From: CAVWDI01 sp963753725
GTDB taxonomy: Bacteria; Chloroflexota; Anaerolineae; Anaerolineales; UBA4823
DNA: 64,000 bases
Assembly (NCBI GenBank): GCA_963753725.1
Contig: CAVWDI010000001.1
Span: forward strand, 124,001 to 188,000
Direction: 5' to 3'
The position numbers were made by a program, and so were the translations under genes. Shown piece by piece: positions 39,716 to 50,022 of the stretch (its first letter is position 1; each line of letters starts with the position of its first letter). The notes beneath the pieces are model-generated. The model was not told where the DNA came from, did no database searches, and saw nothing but the letters and a program-made list of their open reading frames with translations.

Positions 39716-42513
39716 ATGACTTCCCTCATCGCTCTGGACATTGAAACGACTGGTTTAGAACCCGAGAACAACGCCATCATCGAAATTGGAGCGCTGCGAT
39801 TCACAGACCATCGCATTGAAGATGAGTTTGACACATTAGTCCATCCTGATATAAGAATTCCACCGTTTATAACTCAACTCACCGGCATAACAGATCAAAT
39901 GGTTTTGAATGCGCCTACCATCCAGGATGTCATTCAAGAATTAGGACAATTTGTAGGTGATTCAGCTGTTGTTGGGCAGAACATTAAATTCGATGCTTCT
40001 TTTTTGCGCAGGTTTGGAATACTCAAAAAGAATCGTCTATTCGATACTTACGAGCTTGCCGCTGTATTACTCCCTGGTGCAAACCGCTATAATCTCGGCG
40101 CATTAACGAAAGAACTGAATGTGCCGTATCCAGCCACCCATCGCGCCCTAGATGATGCTCGTGCCACCAGGGGAGTGTACCTTCGCCTGCTTGAAAAAGC
40201 AGGTGAACTTCCAATTAATCTTTTGGCTGAGATAGTCCGCTTGGGTGAAAAAATGGACTGGGGAGGATATTGGCCGTTTAGAGAGGTGCTAAAGACATGC
40301 TCCCAGGATATCGTTTCACCTAAATCCATTCAGTATTCAATTCAAGCCCCATTATTCTCAGATGCCAAAGATAAAATCCTGCATACATTAAATCCGAAGG
40401 AAGAGATCATCCCTCTCGATGTTGAAGATACGCAAGCGATGCTTGACATTGGTGGGATTTTCGCTAAGCAGTTCCCTACTTTCGAACACCGCCCACAGCA
40501 GTTAGAAATGACAAAGGCCATAGCTGAAGCTCTATCTGAAGATAAACACCTTATGGTTGAAGCTGGGACCGGGATCGGGAAAAGCATCGCGTATCTCCTG
40601 CCAGCAGCCCTATGGTCTTCAGAAAACGATAGAAGGGTGGTTATTTCAACAAATACAATAAACCTCCAAGACCAATTGATCAACAAGGACATACCTGATC
40701 TACGCAAGATTCTTGATATTGATCTCCATGCCACCGTCTTAAAAGGACGATCGAATTATCTTTGTCCCCGCCGCCTGGAAATCTTTCGTAAAAGAAGTCC
40801 GGACAATGCAAATGAATTGAGAGTATTAGCAAAAATCCTAGTATGGCTCCTCGAAACTGAAACGGGTGACCGCGGTGAGATTAACCTTAATGGACCAGTG
40901 GAACGCGAAATTTGGAATAAATTGTCCGCCGATGATGAATCCTGCACATCCGAAAATTGCCTCAGGAGAATGGGAGGCATTTGTCCTTTCCACAGGGCGC
41001 ATCAAACCGCAATGAACTCACACCTGATTATTGTGAACCATGCCTTATTATTAGCGGATGTCGCTACAGGGAACAGGGTGCTTCCGGAATATGACTATCT
41101 AATTATTGATGAAGCTCACCATTTAGAAGACGCCACCACGAATGCCTTGAGTTACAGGGTTACACAAAATAATATCCTTCGTCTTACCAGGGAGTTGGGT
41201 GGTTCTGGTTCGGGAATCTTGGGACGACTGGTAAATACTGTAAAAGAGAAATTACCACCTTCCGAATTTGCTAGTTTCGATCATCTCGCAAAAAAAACTA
41301 CCGATCTGGTTTTTCAATTCGAAAATTTATCAAAGAATTTTTTTAACAGCATTGATCATTTCCTTGCTGGTGAACGAGATGGTCGCCCGGTGGGGATGTA
41401 CCCTCAGCAGCATCGAATAATCGATGCGACGCGTATACAACCTGCCTGGTCTGATGTTGAAATTTCCTGGGAAGCAGCCCAAAATGTGTTACAGCCGCTC
41501 TTGGATATATCGGCTAAACTCATTCAGGGTATTTCAGAATTACACGAATCATTAGAACAGGACTTGGAGGAGTTTCATGGTTCTCTGAGTAATATTTACC
41601 GCCGTTTAAATGAATTCAACCAGCAAGTTAATTCAATGGTATTCGAACCGGTTCAAGAACTTGTTTATTGGGTGCAAATCCAGCCGAACAGTAAAAATAT
41701 CACCTTGCACACTGCTCCTATTCACATTGGATCTTTGATGGAGCGTTACATCTGGTATGAAAAATCCGCAGTCATCCTGACTTCCGCAACACTGACGACC
41801 ATGGAGGAATTTGATTATATTCGCGGGCGTTTAAACGCTGAGATTCATATGAATTGCAGCTTGGGTCGCCATTCGATTACGAAAATGCTTCCTTGTTGTA
41901 TTTAGTGAATGACATACCAGAACCAAATGAGCGTTATAAATATCAAAAAGCGGTCGAACATGGATTGATCCAATTATGCAAAGCTACCGCAGGCCGTGCT
42001 CTAATTTTATTCACTTCATTTGACCAGTTGCGCAGGACTTCAAGAGCAATCTCTCCGGTTCTTGCCAAATTGGATATTACGGTATACGAGCAAGGCGTCG
42101 GCGCTTCGCCGCATTCACTGTTGGAATTTTTCAGAAATACAGACAACGCTGTGTTATTGGGAACTCGTTCCTTTTGGGAAGGTGTCGATGTACCGGGAGA
42201 AGCATTATCAATTTTAGTAATTGTAAAGCTTCCCTTTGATGTACCTTCCGAACCCATTGTTGCCGCTCGCGCTGCGACTTTTGATGAGCCTTTCTACGAA
42301 TATTCACTTCCCGAAGCAATACTACGTTTCCGGCAGGGTTTCGGGCGTTTAATCAGGACGCAAAGTGATCGTGGTGTGGTTGTTATTCTCGATCGTCGAG
42401 TACTTAGCAAAAGATACGGCCATATGTTTATTGAATCATTGCCGCAGTGTACCGTTCATTCAGGCCCATTGTCAGATTTACCAACAAAAGCCGCCCAGTG
42501 GTTGAATATATAA
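39716..42513 (+). CDS. dinG: DinG-like DNA helicase with N-terminal DEDDh exonuclease domain (one frameshift)
   Basis: Superfamily 2 XPD-like helicase fused to a PolC/epsilon-type 3'-5' exonuclease, a known DinG architecture. Start ATG 39716 (MTSLIALDIETTGLEPEN); an upstream in-frame start would include the terminator. Exonuclease motifs: DIETTG, GQNIKFDASFL, HRALDDARAT. Helicase: Walker A EAGTGIGKSIAYLLPAA, four Fe-S-type Cys (NYLC, ESCTSENC, GGICPF), DEAHHLED, and motif VI RQGFGRLIRTQSDRGVVVIL. First frame stops at 41905; the rest is read from about 41850 in another frame (LGSPFDYENASLLYLVND), so one indel. About 930 aa joined, as expected. Repairs structured DNA such as R-loops or G-quadruplexes in characterised relatives. 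Confidence 0.85.
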
Positions 42514-42639
42514 TTTTCGAAAACAGTCAATAACCGGAATAATTATTGTTTTTTCTTCTATCCGTTTGCTATATTTTGGGACTGTAACCAAACATAAGGA
42601 GGATCCAAAGGAACTTTCTCATCCGTTCAAAAGTTATTT

Positions 42640-43986
42640 TTACTCATCCCCTGTTTTCTTTTTGAAAATTTTTCCAATCCTTTTTATTGGTCGCTCCGAA
42701 TAATCGTCTGAAAATTTTTCCGCTGCAGTTTCAATGGGCACCTCATCTCCCCACATTTCGCTCAAATAAAACTGATGTTCAATAATCCACAAATACAAAT
42801 CTGTCTCAGAGCGGTTTGGGAAATCTTTTAATATCTCTTGTTCAAGGATTATTTTTACGATTGGTGAGTAAACGTTATCGAACCAGGAAGTAACAGCCTG
42901 CTCTTCCGAAATTTCGCTGTTCCACTGTTCTCCAAGATACCATTGGTGAACGGCAATATGCTCGCGTAGAATATTGTATTGACCAGGAATTGTAGTTTCG
43001 ATATTCGCTTCAGGACGAAGACTTAATAAATGACTGTCATTAATAAATATCCTTCTCTCTTGATGCAAAATCACATTATCTAACCAATTCTTACGGTTAA
43101 GCACATTTACAAGTTTTCGTACCGCGGGGATTGGATAATTCCGTACCAGGGACTTACCCGCCGAGGCTCTCAATACGAGTTCATCTTGTTCAACAGTATC
43201 TTTATCAAGAATCTGGATATAACTGAGATAATCAATAATTAACAAAGCGATATCTGCTTCAGTAAACCCGGAAAACTCATCCATAAGCGCTGTTTCTCGA
43301 ATAACATCAATTATAGGAATGTATATGTGATCATACCAGGATACAACCGCATCCCCATAAGGCACTTCCGAACCAACCTCATCACAAATAAACCATCGGT
43401 GAACATCGATATGAAGCAGGAGTTGGTCATATAAACCACAAACTGTCACCTCGATGTTTGCTTCTGGTCTTAATTCTTTCAATCTAGAAGTTGTTAGAAA
43501 ATGTGCATATTCTTCCTTCAATGACAGATCGTCAATCTTTGTATCGATGGGTAAATCTACAGGAATCTCAATTTCGGTAACGTAAGCATCTACTTCCAGT
43601 TGACCTTGCTCTCGTGCAACCGACACGCGATGATTGCCATCTTTCACGAAATAAATATCTCCCAGCTTATATAACTCAACCGGGGGCAGCGGCGTTTGGA
43701 AATGATGAGCCTTGTCAATCGAGATCCAACGATCTTTGGTTCTTTTTTGTGTGGGTAAAAAGGCGCGATCGAAGTCATGATATCTACCGAAACTGCCAAC
43801 GATATTTTCCATCGGCACTTCTTTCAAACCAGCATAATGCTGCCCTCTTATAGGAAGCCGATTTCTAACCTCATCAAAAGGCAGCAGTTCATTCGTCTTG
43901 CCTGTCAGCCGGTTGATAACCCTGCGCCAGACACCTTTATTATGCGCCTTCTCGAAATCTTGATTTGCTAACTGATCGATAGACAC
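42640..43986 (-). CDS. ParB/Srx-like and duplicated DUF4032-like domain protein
   Basis: 448-residue intact frame beginning at GTG 43986 with GGAG upstream. Residues about 45-140 resemble a ParB-like fold: VPMENIVGSFGRYHDFDRAF, KLGDIYFVKDGNHRVSVARE with the G-N-H-R motif. The remainder contains two copies of a module: LRPEANIEVTVCGLYDQLLL (about 172) with HRWFICDEVGSEVPYGDAVV, and LRPEANIETTIPGQYNILRE (about 335) with HQWYLGEQWNSEISEEQAVT. Basic tail RPIKRIGKIFKKKTGDE. Function unknown; GNHR in ParB-like proteins binds or cleaves nucleotides, but catalysis is not shown here. Confidence 0.65.
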   Translation of the reverse strand: MSIDQLANQDFEKAHNKGVWRRVINRLTGKTNELLPFDEVRNRLPIRGQHYAGLKEVPMENIVGSFGRYHDFDRAFLPTQKRTKDRWISIDKAHHFQTPLPPVELYKLGDIYFVKDGNHRVSVAREQGQLEVDAYVTEIEIPVDLPIDTKIDDLSLKEEYAHFLTTSRLKELRPEANIEVTVCGLYDQLLLHIDVHRWFICDEVGSEVPYGDAVVSWYDHIYIPIIDVIRETALMDEFSGFTEADIALLIIDYLSYIQILDKDTVEQDELVLRASAGKSLVRNYPIPAVRKLVNVLNRKNWLDNVILHQERRIFINDSHLLSLRPEANIETTIPGQYNILREHIAVHQWYLGEQWNSEISEEQAVTSWFDNVYSPIVKIILEQEILKDFPNRSETDLYLWIIEHQFYLSEMWGDEVPIETAAEKFSDDYSERPIKRIGKIFKKKTGDE

Positions 43987-44034
43987 AATTAAGAATCTCC
44001 AATAATATTTGGTATGTATACAAACGAATTTTTC

Positions 44035-44697
44035 TTATGCATCTCCCATATCTTCTATTTCGAAATCCGTCTCTTGATAGCCATATGTATTGATAACTCT
44101 TGTTTTGCCGAACATCGACTCGCTCGGATCATCTGGACGATACAAATGGATATGCCCATGGAAGTGTAATGCCGGTTGGAAAACTTTTATAAACCAACGG
44201 AATGCATTTACACCATGATGAGGTAGATCCTCTCTATCATGAATTCCATTTGGTGGAGCATGGGTAACGAATATATCAAGGTAGTGCCCATTGGTTATCC
44301 GGTTATATATCATTTTCGGTACCAATTGAAAAACAAGGTGCCACATTTCAGCCTGTGTATATTGAAAACTTCCTGGTTTATATCTAATACTTCCTTCAAT
44401 TCCTGCCAGAGTGATGCCGTTAAGATTTATTGCCCTTCGGTTTAAATCTTGACCACCTTGAGGATTTCTTCTCTTCCCGATTGCAGAAAATTCAACCTCA
44501 TGATCGTGATTTCCCCGTACATAAAACAATGGGACTCCCAGAGCAGTCAAAACATACTCCAGATAGTAATACGGCAGATCTCCGCATCCAATAACGAGAT
44601 CAATGTGTTCAAACCTTTTATGAACAGAAGGACTGTAAATAAAGGGTATTTTCTTATCACTTAATGAGAGTATTTTCACCAGGCTCAGGACACGCAC
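44035..44697 (-). CDS. Calcineurin-like metallophosphoesterase
   Basis: Dinuclear-metal phosphoesterase fold. Seen motifs: GCGDLPYYYLEYV (GD), VRGNHDHEVEF (GNHD/E), TLAGIEGSIRYKPG, VTHAPPNGIHD (H) and HFHGHIHLYRPDD (GHxH). The first motif, normally D-x-H, is replaced by LSLSDKKIPFIYS, so one metal ligand (His) is missing or altered. 220 aa; start GTG 44697 or GTG 44679. Substrate unknown. It follows the ParB-like gene's strand but is upstream of it by 48 bp, so possibly co-transcribed. Confidence 0.78.
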   Translation of the reverse strand: MRVLSLVKILSLSDKKIPFIYSPSVHKRFEHIDLVIGCGDLPYYYLEYVLTALGVPLFYVRGNHDHEVEFSAIGKRRNPQGGQDLNRRAINLNGITLAGIEGSIRYKPGSFQYTQAEMWHLVFQLVPKMIYNRITNGHYLDIFVTHAPPNGIHDREDLPHHGVNAFRWFIKVFQPALHFHGHIHLYRPDDPSESMFGKTRVINTYGYQETDFEIEDMGDA

Positions 44698-44850
44698 ACT
44701 TTCTCACCATATTTTGAAATACACGAGCTAATTCAATTATGATAAATTTAGCCCGAATTATATCTCAATTTGAGAATATGCGGTTCTATTATAGTGATTC
44801 AGTGTATCAATGGTTAAGTTTTCAAGGATATAAATTCAATTCCTTCCTCC

Positions 44851-44879
44851 TTGACCGATATCAAATACCATGCTAAAAT
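44851..44879 (+). promoter_or_regulatory. Strong sigma70-type promoter of the phasin locus
   Basis: TTGACC (44851-44856) and TAAAAT (44874-44879) with a 17-bp spacer and an extended TG before the -10 (TGCTAAAAT). 54 bp before the first small gene. Confidence 0.65.
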
Positions 44880-44888
44880 TCGTTTTAC

Positions 44889-44901
44889 GACGCGTTGCGT
44901 C
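44889..44901 (+). promoter_or_regulatory. Inverted repeat, candidate operator of the phasin locus
   Basis: GACGC-GTT-GCGTC is a perfect 5+5 inverted repeat located at the predicted transcription start of the promoter at 44851-44879. A PhaR-type regulator is encoded about 740 bp downstream, making it the first candidate to bind here. The link is inference. Confidence 0.4.
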
Positions 44902-44932
44902 ATAAATCCCTCCCCATTCACGGAGAATATAT

Positions 44933-45095
44933 ATGTGCAAAAAAGCTTATATTTATTTCGTTGGAGTGACAACTTACGCATTTGATGGATTCGAGAAGTC
45001 TATTAATGAGACTGAAAAAACAATCGGTTAAAGGTCGCCAGAAATTCTCAAGACGCAAAAACAAATCCCAAGAGGGTAAATCAAATACCAATTAG
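44933..45095 (+). CDS. Small basic protein upstream of phasin (one frameshift)
   Basis: Not recognised. ATG 44933 with GGAG ten bases upstream. The first frame, MCKKAYIYFVGVTTYAFDGF..., stops after 32 codons at 45031; shifting in the A6 run near 45016-45021 gives KQSVKGRQKFSRRKNKSQEG and the stop at 45095. Joined product about 53 aa: short apolar/aromatic N-terminal half and strongly basic C-terminal half, like small PHA-granule or DNA-binding phasin partners. 28 bp before the phasin-like gene, same operon. Confidence 0.45.
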
Positions 45096-45123
45096 GTAAA
45101 CTATTTTAATACTGGAGAAAAAA

Positions 45124-45489
45124 ATGGCTGCACAAACAAAAAAAGCACAGGTTGAAGAACAAGTTGTTGAGGAACAAAGCCCATTTTTCGATGCTGCTCG
45201 TCGCGTAATGCTGGCTAGTATTGGCGCACTCGCACTGGCACAGGACGAGATTGAGGAATTTATTAACCGGCTCGTTGAACGTGGAGAGATCGCAGAAAAA
45301 GAAGGCAAAAGCCTTGTTCGAGAAGTAATGGACAAGCGCAAAAAAGATGCAGAGAAAGGACAGGATGAATTCAATAAGCGCCTCGAAGAAGTCCTTGACC
45401 GCATGAATGTTCCAACGAAAGCTGACATTGATGGTCTCGGCAGTAAAATAAACGATCTTTCTAAAAAAGTTGATGGTCTGGCCAAATAA
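45124..45489 (+). CDS. Phasin-like (PhaF/PhaI-type) granule-associated protein
   Basis: 121-residue amphipathic protein resembling PHA granule-associated phasins. Pattern FFDAARRVMLASIGALALAQ at residue 19 (the phasin signature of a short hydrophobic helix) followed by DEIEEFINRLVERGEIAEKE, a long charged helix and a C-terminal coiled-coil leucine-heptad segment LGSKINDLSKKVDGLAK. Expected to coat polyhydroxyalkanoate inclusions or act as a chaperone-like scaffold. GGAG Shine-Dalgarno 9 bases before ATG 45124. No PHA synthase is in the window. Confidence 0.78.
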   Translation: MAAQTKKAQVEEQVVEEQSPFFDAARRVMLASIGALALAQDEIEEFINRLVERGEIAEKEGKSLVREVMDKRKKDAEKGQDEFNKRLEEVLDRMNVPTKADIDGLGSKINDLSKKVDGLAK

Positions 45490-45568
45490 AGGATTCCGCA
45501 AAAAGAATTCTTATTAGCCTAAACAAAACTAATTTATTCGATTTTACTCAGAATTTTCATTAAAACCG

Positions 45569-45610
45569 GGGATGGAAGGACAATTCCTTTTTTTGGCTTC
45601 CATCCCTTTT
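45569..45610 (+). terminator. Intrinsic terminator after the phasin gene
   Basis: GGGATGGAAG (45569-45578) pairs with CTTCCATCCC (45597-45606), then TTTT. It separates the phasin from the PhaR-like gene, perhaps as a partial terminator. Confidence 0.8.
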
Positions 45611-45640
45611 CTAATTAATCATCGATTACAAATAAAAACT

Positions 45641-46219
45641 ATGCCCATCATTAAACGATATCCGAACAGGAAACTTTACGACACCAGTGCAAAAAAATAT
45701 ATCACACTGGGTGAAATTTCTTTATTAATCCACCAGGGTGAAGATATTCAAGTTATTGACAATCAAAGCGGTGAGGACATCACCGCTTTGACTCTCAGTC
45801 AAATAATTTTGGAACAGGAAAAAAAACACACTGGCCTCCTTCCGAGATCTGTTCTTACAAGTTTGATCCGTTCTGGAGGTGATAGGATATCCGCGTTTCA
45901 GAAATCCCTTGTATCCCAAATGAACATTTCAAAAATTGTGGATGATGAGATCAAACATCGCATTGAAATATTTAATGAATTCACAATATCTCACTGCAGA
46001 AGAAGGCATCCGTATTGATCGAAAAACTCTTACAATATCGGAGAAAAGGAAAGTGGATATAAGACCGATCGTCTTCAGGATAAACTGATTACAGAAGAAC
46101 AATTCGAGTTATTTATTAAGAAACAGGGATATCCAACAAAAGATGATATGCAGCAGCTTTCAGACCAGTTGGATGAACTCTCTGACAAACTTGAGAAAAT
46201 AAGTAGCATCCCCTCTTGA
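45641..46219 (+). CDS. PHA synthesis regulator, PhaR-like (at least two frameshifts)
   Basis: DNA- and PHA-binding repressor family that controls phasin genes. Start ATG 45641, since the upstream in-frame ATG lies in the terminator. N-terminal PHB/PHA accumulation regulator DNA-binding domain is clear: MPIIKRYPNRKLYDTSAKKY, then ITLGEISLLIHQGEDIQVID and ITALTLSQIILEQEKKHTGL. The first frame ends at 46018 after KHRIEIF. NSQYLTAEEGIRIDRKTL follows from about 45977 in another frame, and DKLITEEQFELFIKKQGYPT to the stop at 46217-46219 in a third. The C-terminus has the expected short leucine coiled coil (MQQLSDQLDELSDKLEKI). About 190 aa. Confidence 0.75.
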
Positions 46220-46364
46220 ACGAAAACGGTCAGGTAATGCCTTATTATTTCAGATCCCAATTCCAACTGATCGTATCCAAATAGGAAGATTTTAATCTAA
46301 TTCAAATCGTATAGATTTTATTCTCTGGTAAGCTATGAACCAGGTTAAATTTTAAGGAGCGTTC

Positions 46365-48388
46365 ATGTCTAAATTTAGAATATTAATTCTCACAACAATA
46401 ATTACAGCATTGTCATTATCTTGCAGTATTATCCCGAATATATTTGGGTCGCCTGAGCCAACCAGCACAGTCATCCCAACCCCCACATCCTTACCATCAC
46501 AACCAATAATTCCTGGTGCAGCAAATCCGGATGAACCGGTTTTTATCAGTGGTGATATACCTTACACATCGCCTTTCTTTCTCGACACCATTGAACAACC
46601 ATTTGTACTGCTGGAGGACCAATCTGGATTTATCCAGCGAGACCGGGAATTCGTATTCCCCTTAGAAGGTCAGATACTTGGACCGGTTGAGGTGCATGAT
46701 GACGAAAGTCTTACTTACCAATTATCATTACCCGCAGTTCCCCAAGGGACATTTGTCGATTTGGATTACGATGGTGAGGACGACACAGGTGTCCAAGTAT
46801 TTGCCGTTGCATACTGGTCAAACGTATGGGGAGGACCTTTCCTGGAAGAGCGTGAAGGTAAGGGATGGTCTACCGCATACACTTCTACATTGGTGGATCC
46901 GGCCAATGATGATGAAGTCACGGGAGGCACGCTTGTTGTATGGTCACCAGATGAAGAACAAAGTTTCCCAACAGGGTTTGGTGAAGACGGCTTGCTTTTC
47001 ACAGAAGATGATCCTACTGCGCCCATTCCAGCCGGCTATAACCTCCTTGATATAAACCAGGAACCTTTTGTTGTATATAAGGAATCCCAGCCAAACATAA
47101 CTCTGAACGAGGGTGTTGTTGAAGTTAACGATTACTCCGAATTGAGCTATGAAGAAGCCTTTAAAAAAATGTTTGATAAAACATCTCAAGAATACCCTTT
47201 CACAGATGTAAAATCCATAAAATGGGATGAAATATATGAGCAGTACTTACCCATTTTCCAGAGTGCTGAAACACCTGAAGAATTTTACAACGCGCTCCGG
47301 GAATTTTCATACGAAATACCGGACGGTCATGTGAATGTTTCACTGAACCCGGATGTTTTCTTTGAGCAGCAAGGGGGAAGCTTCGGCATGGTCCTGGAAG
47401 AATTAGATAATGGGGATGTTATCGTTGCAGAGCTTATACCCGGTTCTTCTGCGGAGAAAGCGGGATTGAAGCCCGGCGCGCAAATAATCACATGGAATGA
47501 TCAACCAGTATCACAACAAATAGAACAGGTTGCCCCTTATTTTGGACCATTCTCGACCGATCATACAACCCGAGTCGAACAGGTAAATTATCTCACCCGT
47601 GTCGCTCCAGATACCAGCATTACAATTACCTTTAAAAATTCTGGGAATACGCAAGAGATTGAGAAGACCATTAAGTCAACGGTTGAATATGAATCATTAT
47701 TCAAAACAATCCCGGATTTCAACCGGGATGAATTATCCCTGCCTGTCGAGGGATATATATTAGACGATTCCGGATTGGGTTATGTCCAAATTTCAACTTT
47801 CAGTGATGACTATAGTATGATGGCGAACTTGTGGGATCATTATATTCAGGGATTGATCGATCAAGAGGTGCCAGGATTGATCATCGATATGCGCGCAAAC
47901 GGTGGTGGAAGTACGAGTTTAGTTCTGGATTTTATCGGATACTTTTTTGACGAAGAAATTGAACTCTATGAGAGTTACTATTACAGCGAAAAAAGCGGTA
48001 ATTTTGAAAGTTCAGACCGTCCAGCAAAAATCATCCCTGGACCGCAGCATTATGAAGGTGAGATTGCTGTGCTTGTCAGTCCAAACTGCGTCAGCGCATG
48101 CGAAGGGTTTTCCTATGCGCTTCAAAATACGGAACGTGCCATCGTCATTGGGAACTACCCTTCTGCTGGGGCATTTGGTGATGTTGGTCGCGGGCAGTAC
48201 AGTCTCCCTGATGAAATAAATATGCAGTATCCAACAGGCAGACCTCTTCTCCCTCCGGAGAATTGGTCATCGAAGGCAGCGGTGTAATTCCAGACATAAC
48301 GGTTCCTGTAACAAAAGAAAGTGTGTTAGGGGAAGCCGATACAATACTGGATGCGGCCATAGAAGCCCTATTGGAAAAAATCCAATAA
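46365..48388 (+). CDS. S41-family (C-terminal-processing-like) peptidase, lipoprotein (one frameshift)
   Basis: Exported serine peptidase. N-terminal signal with lipobox-like ALSLSCSI (Cys about 23), a Ser/Thr/Pro linker, an extra beta domain, then a PDZ domain (about residues 340-400; IVAELIPGSSAEKAGLKPGA) and the S41 catalytic domain: DSGLGYVQISTFSDDYSMMA, LIIDMRANGGGSTSLVLDFI, and the catalytic segment VLVSPNCVSACEGFSYALQN with the Ser in VSACEG. The first frame stops at 48287; GELVIEGSGVIPDITVPVTK continues in another frame from about 48260 to the TAA at 48386-48388. SD GGAG before ATG 46365. About 674 aa. Confidence 0.82.
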
Positions 48389-48393
48389 AAAAA

Positions 48394-48423
48394 GGCTGGT
48401 TCGGAGATATTTCCAAGCCAGCC
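48394..48423 (-). terminator. Intrinsic terminator at the end of the glycosidase operon
   Basis: GGCTGG (48394-48399) pairs with CCAGCC (48418-48423); on the minus strand the stem is followed by a T7 run. It lies between two convergent genes. Confidence 0.65.
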
Positions 48424-48451
48424 GTTATCAGGAAAATTTCACCTTTTATCA

Positions 48452-49957
48452 TCAATGCCATTCCACATACACAGGGGACTGCGTTACAACCACATTTTTA
48501 GTAAGTTGTAATTCACTACCGTATATGTCTAAGATTGCAGAAGGTTCTTCTGTAAGCTGGATTGTATGGTTGGACCCATCTTTTGACCAGACGATCCAGA
48601 ATGGTCTTTCATTCTGTTCAAATTGATATCCATTTACTCCTGGATAGTTCTCCAACTCCCCAACGAAAGTACTACCCTCCAACTGGGTCATATTGAAGGT
48701 CAGCGCATAATATACAGGAAAAGGTTTGTAAGATTCGGTCGCTAATCCTGAACCTCGCCAACCCAATAGACTATACCAAATATAAGAATATAAACCTATT
48801 GCATAGGCGCCTGTATTCGCTTTAACTGCATAATTGGCTTTGGTTAACTTCAAATTCATTTGTAAGGCATTCAGGTTCTTGACCATGTTTGCCGCACAAC
48901 AATCCTGATTCAGTATTGAATATTGGTTTATCCGGGTAACCATTTGCGGTCAGAACATCTCTCAAAAATTCTGCTTTCTTTGATAACACCGGTCCATTCA
49001 CATCCCATTTACTCGACCAATTGTAATTATCATATTTATCCGGCCCACGGTAATAATCATAGGCATGAAAACTCACACCATCAAAATATTCCCCGCCTCC
49101 GTTCTTTAGAATCCCCTCAAGAAAAAGTGAAGGTGTGCAATCCTTTGTTTCTCCGGTTTCCGTTGAGACTAACGGGGGATTTATTGGATCACAATCCAGG
49201 AGCAAACCACCAACCAACACTTGAGCATCCTCATCAGCCTTTTTTATCTTTGGGTAAACCGCTTTCAACATTTCTGCGTAGTACTCTCCCCCATAATATG
49301 CATTTCCTGCCTCTCCCCAGCATCCAAACCGCCAATCTGGATTAACCAGCGATGGGTCAACATCAGGCTCATTTCCCAATTCCCAAAATTTCACATTGAA
49401 AGGAGGCTCGCTGTATCGAAGGACTGCATCGTGTAAAAAATCAGCGTATGCACCTAATTTATCAGGTCGCACTGCGCCGCACGAATTTCCAGGTGATTTT
49501 AAAGCCCAATCTGGAGTGCCATAGACCACCAGGATTACTTGAAGATCATTTTCAGCAGCATTAATTAATCCAATTTCAAACTTTCAGCAGCCTCCCATTT
49601 ACGAACTCCTTCAACAGGTTCGATTTTTGGCCAGATTAATCCGTTATTCCGCACCCAATATGCACCGGAATTCACGAACTAAATCGACACCTGCCTTCTC
49701 ATGCAGGCCATAGATTTCCATCCCTGTCAAAGGAAATCTTTGATTACCTGTATCTTCGAATCTTTCGAAACTATTTTATTAGGAGTTGCTGAACTGAATT
49801 GATCTTCTTGAGTAAGCTTGAAAGTTTTTGTGGGGTACGAGTTTTCTTCATCTGACTTTTCAATTGGTATAGTGGTAGTATCTGAAGATACCGGGTGAAT
49901 TTCTGTGCTGGATGTTAAGGAATTTTCCTGCAGGAGGAGAAAACAAAACATACGCAT
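48452..49957 (-). CDS. Clan GH-A glycosidase-like protein, array copy a (four or more frameshifts)
   Basis: Most divergent and most broken of four tandem paralogues. Pieces in order: an N-terminal hydrophobic start and Thr/Ser-rich linker from 49957; TGMEIYGLHEKAGVDLVRE; YWVRNNGLIWPKIEPVEGVR; the barrel core from 49529 (VVYGTPDWALKSPGNSCGAV, acid/base region VKFWELGNEPDVDPSLVNPD, SFHAYDYYRG, nucleophile region PIFNTESGLLCGKH); then from about 48900 the C-terminal part through EQNERPFWIVWSKDGSNHTI to the stop at 48452. Both predicted catalytic Glu are kept (NEPD, NTES). It lacks the PHGCWG extension details of the other copies but has FGCWGEAGN. Pseudogene or artefact cannot be decided here. 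Confidence 0.6.
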
Positions 49958-50022
49958 AATATTGGTAAATAACTCAATACTATGTGTAAGTTTGGCACAA
50001 AATTCATTAATTTTTTACGCTA

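Noticed and set aside
45081..45501. Minus-strand frames of 134 and 131 codons opposite the phasin gene
   Set aside because: They mirror the highly repetitive Glu/Lys/Ala phasin codons (giving Phe/Ser-rich strings); the plus-strand gene has promoter, Shine-Dalgarno and terminator.
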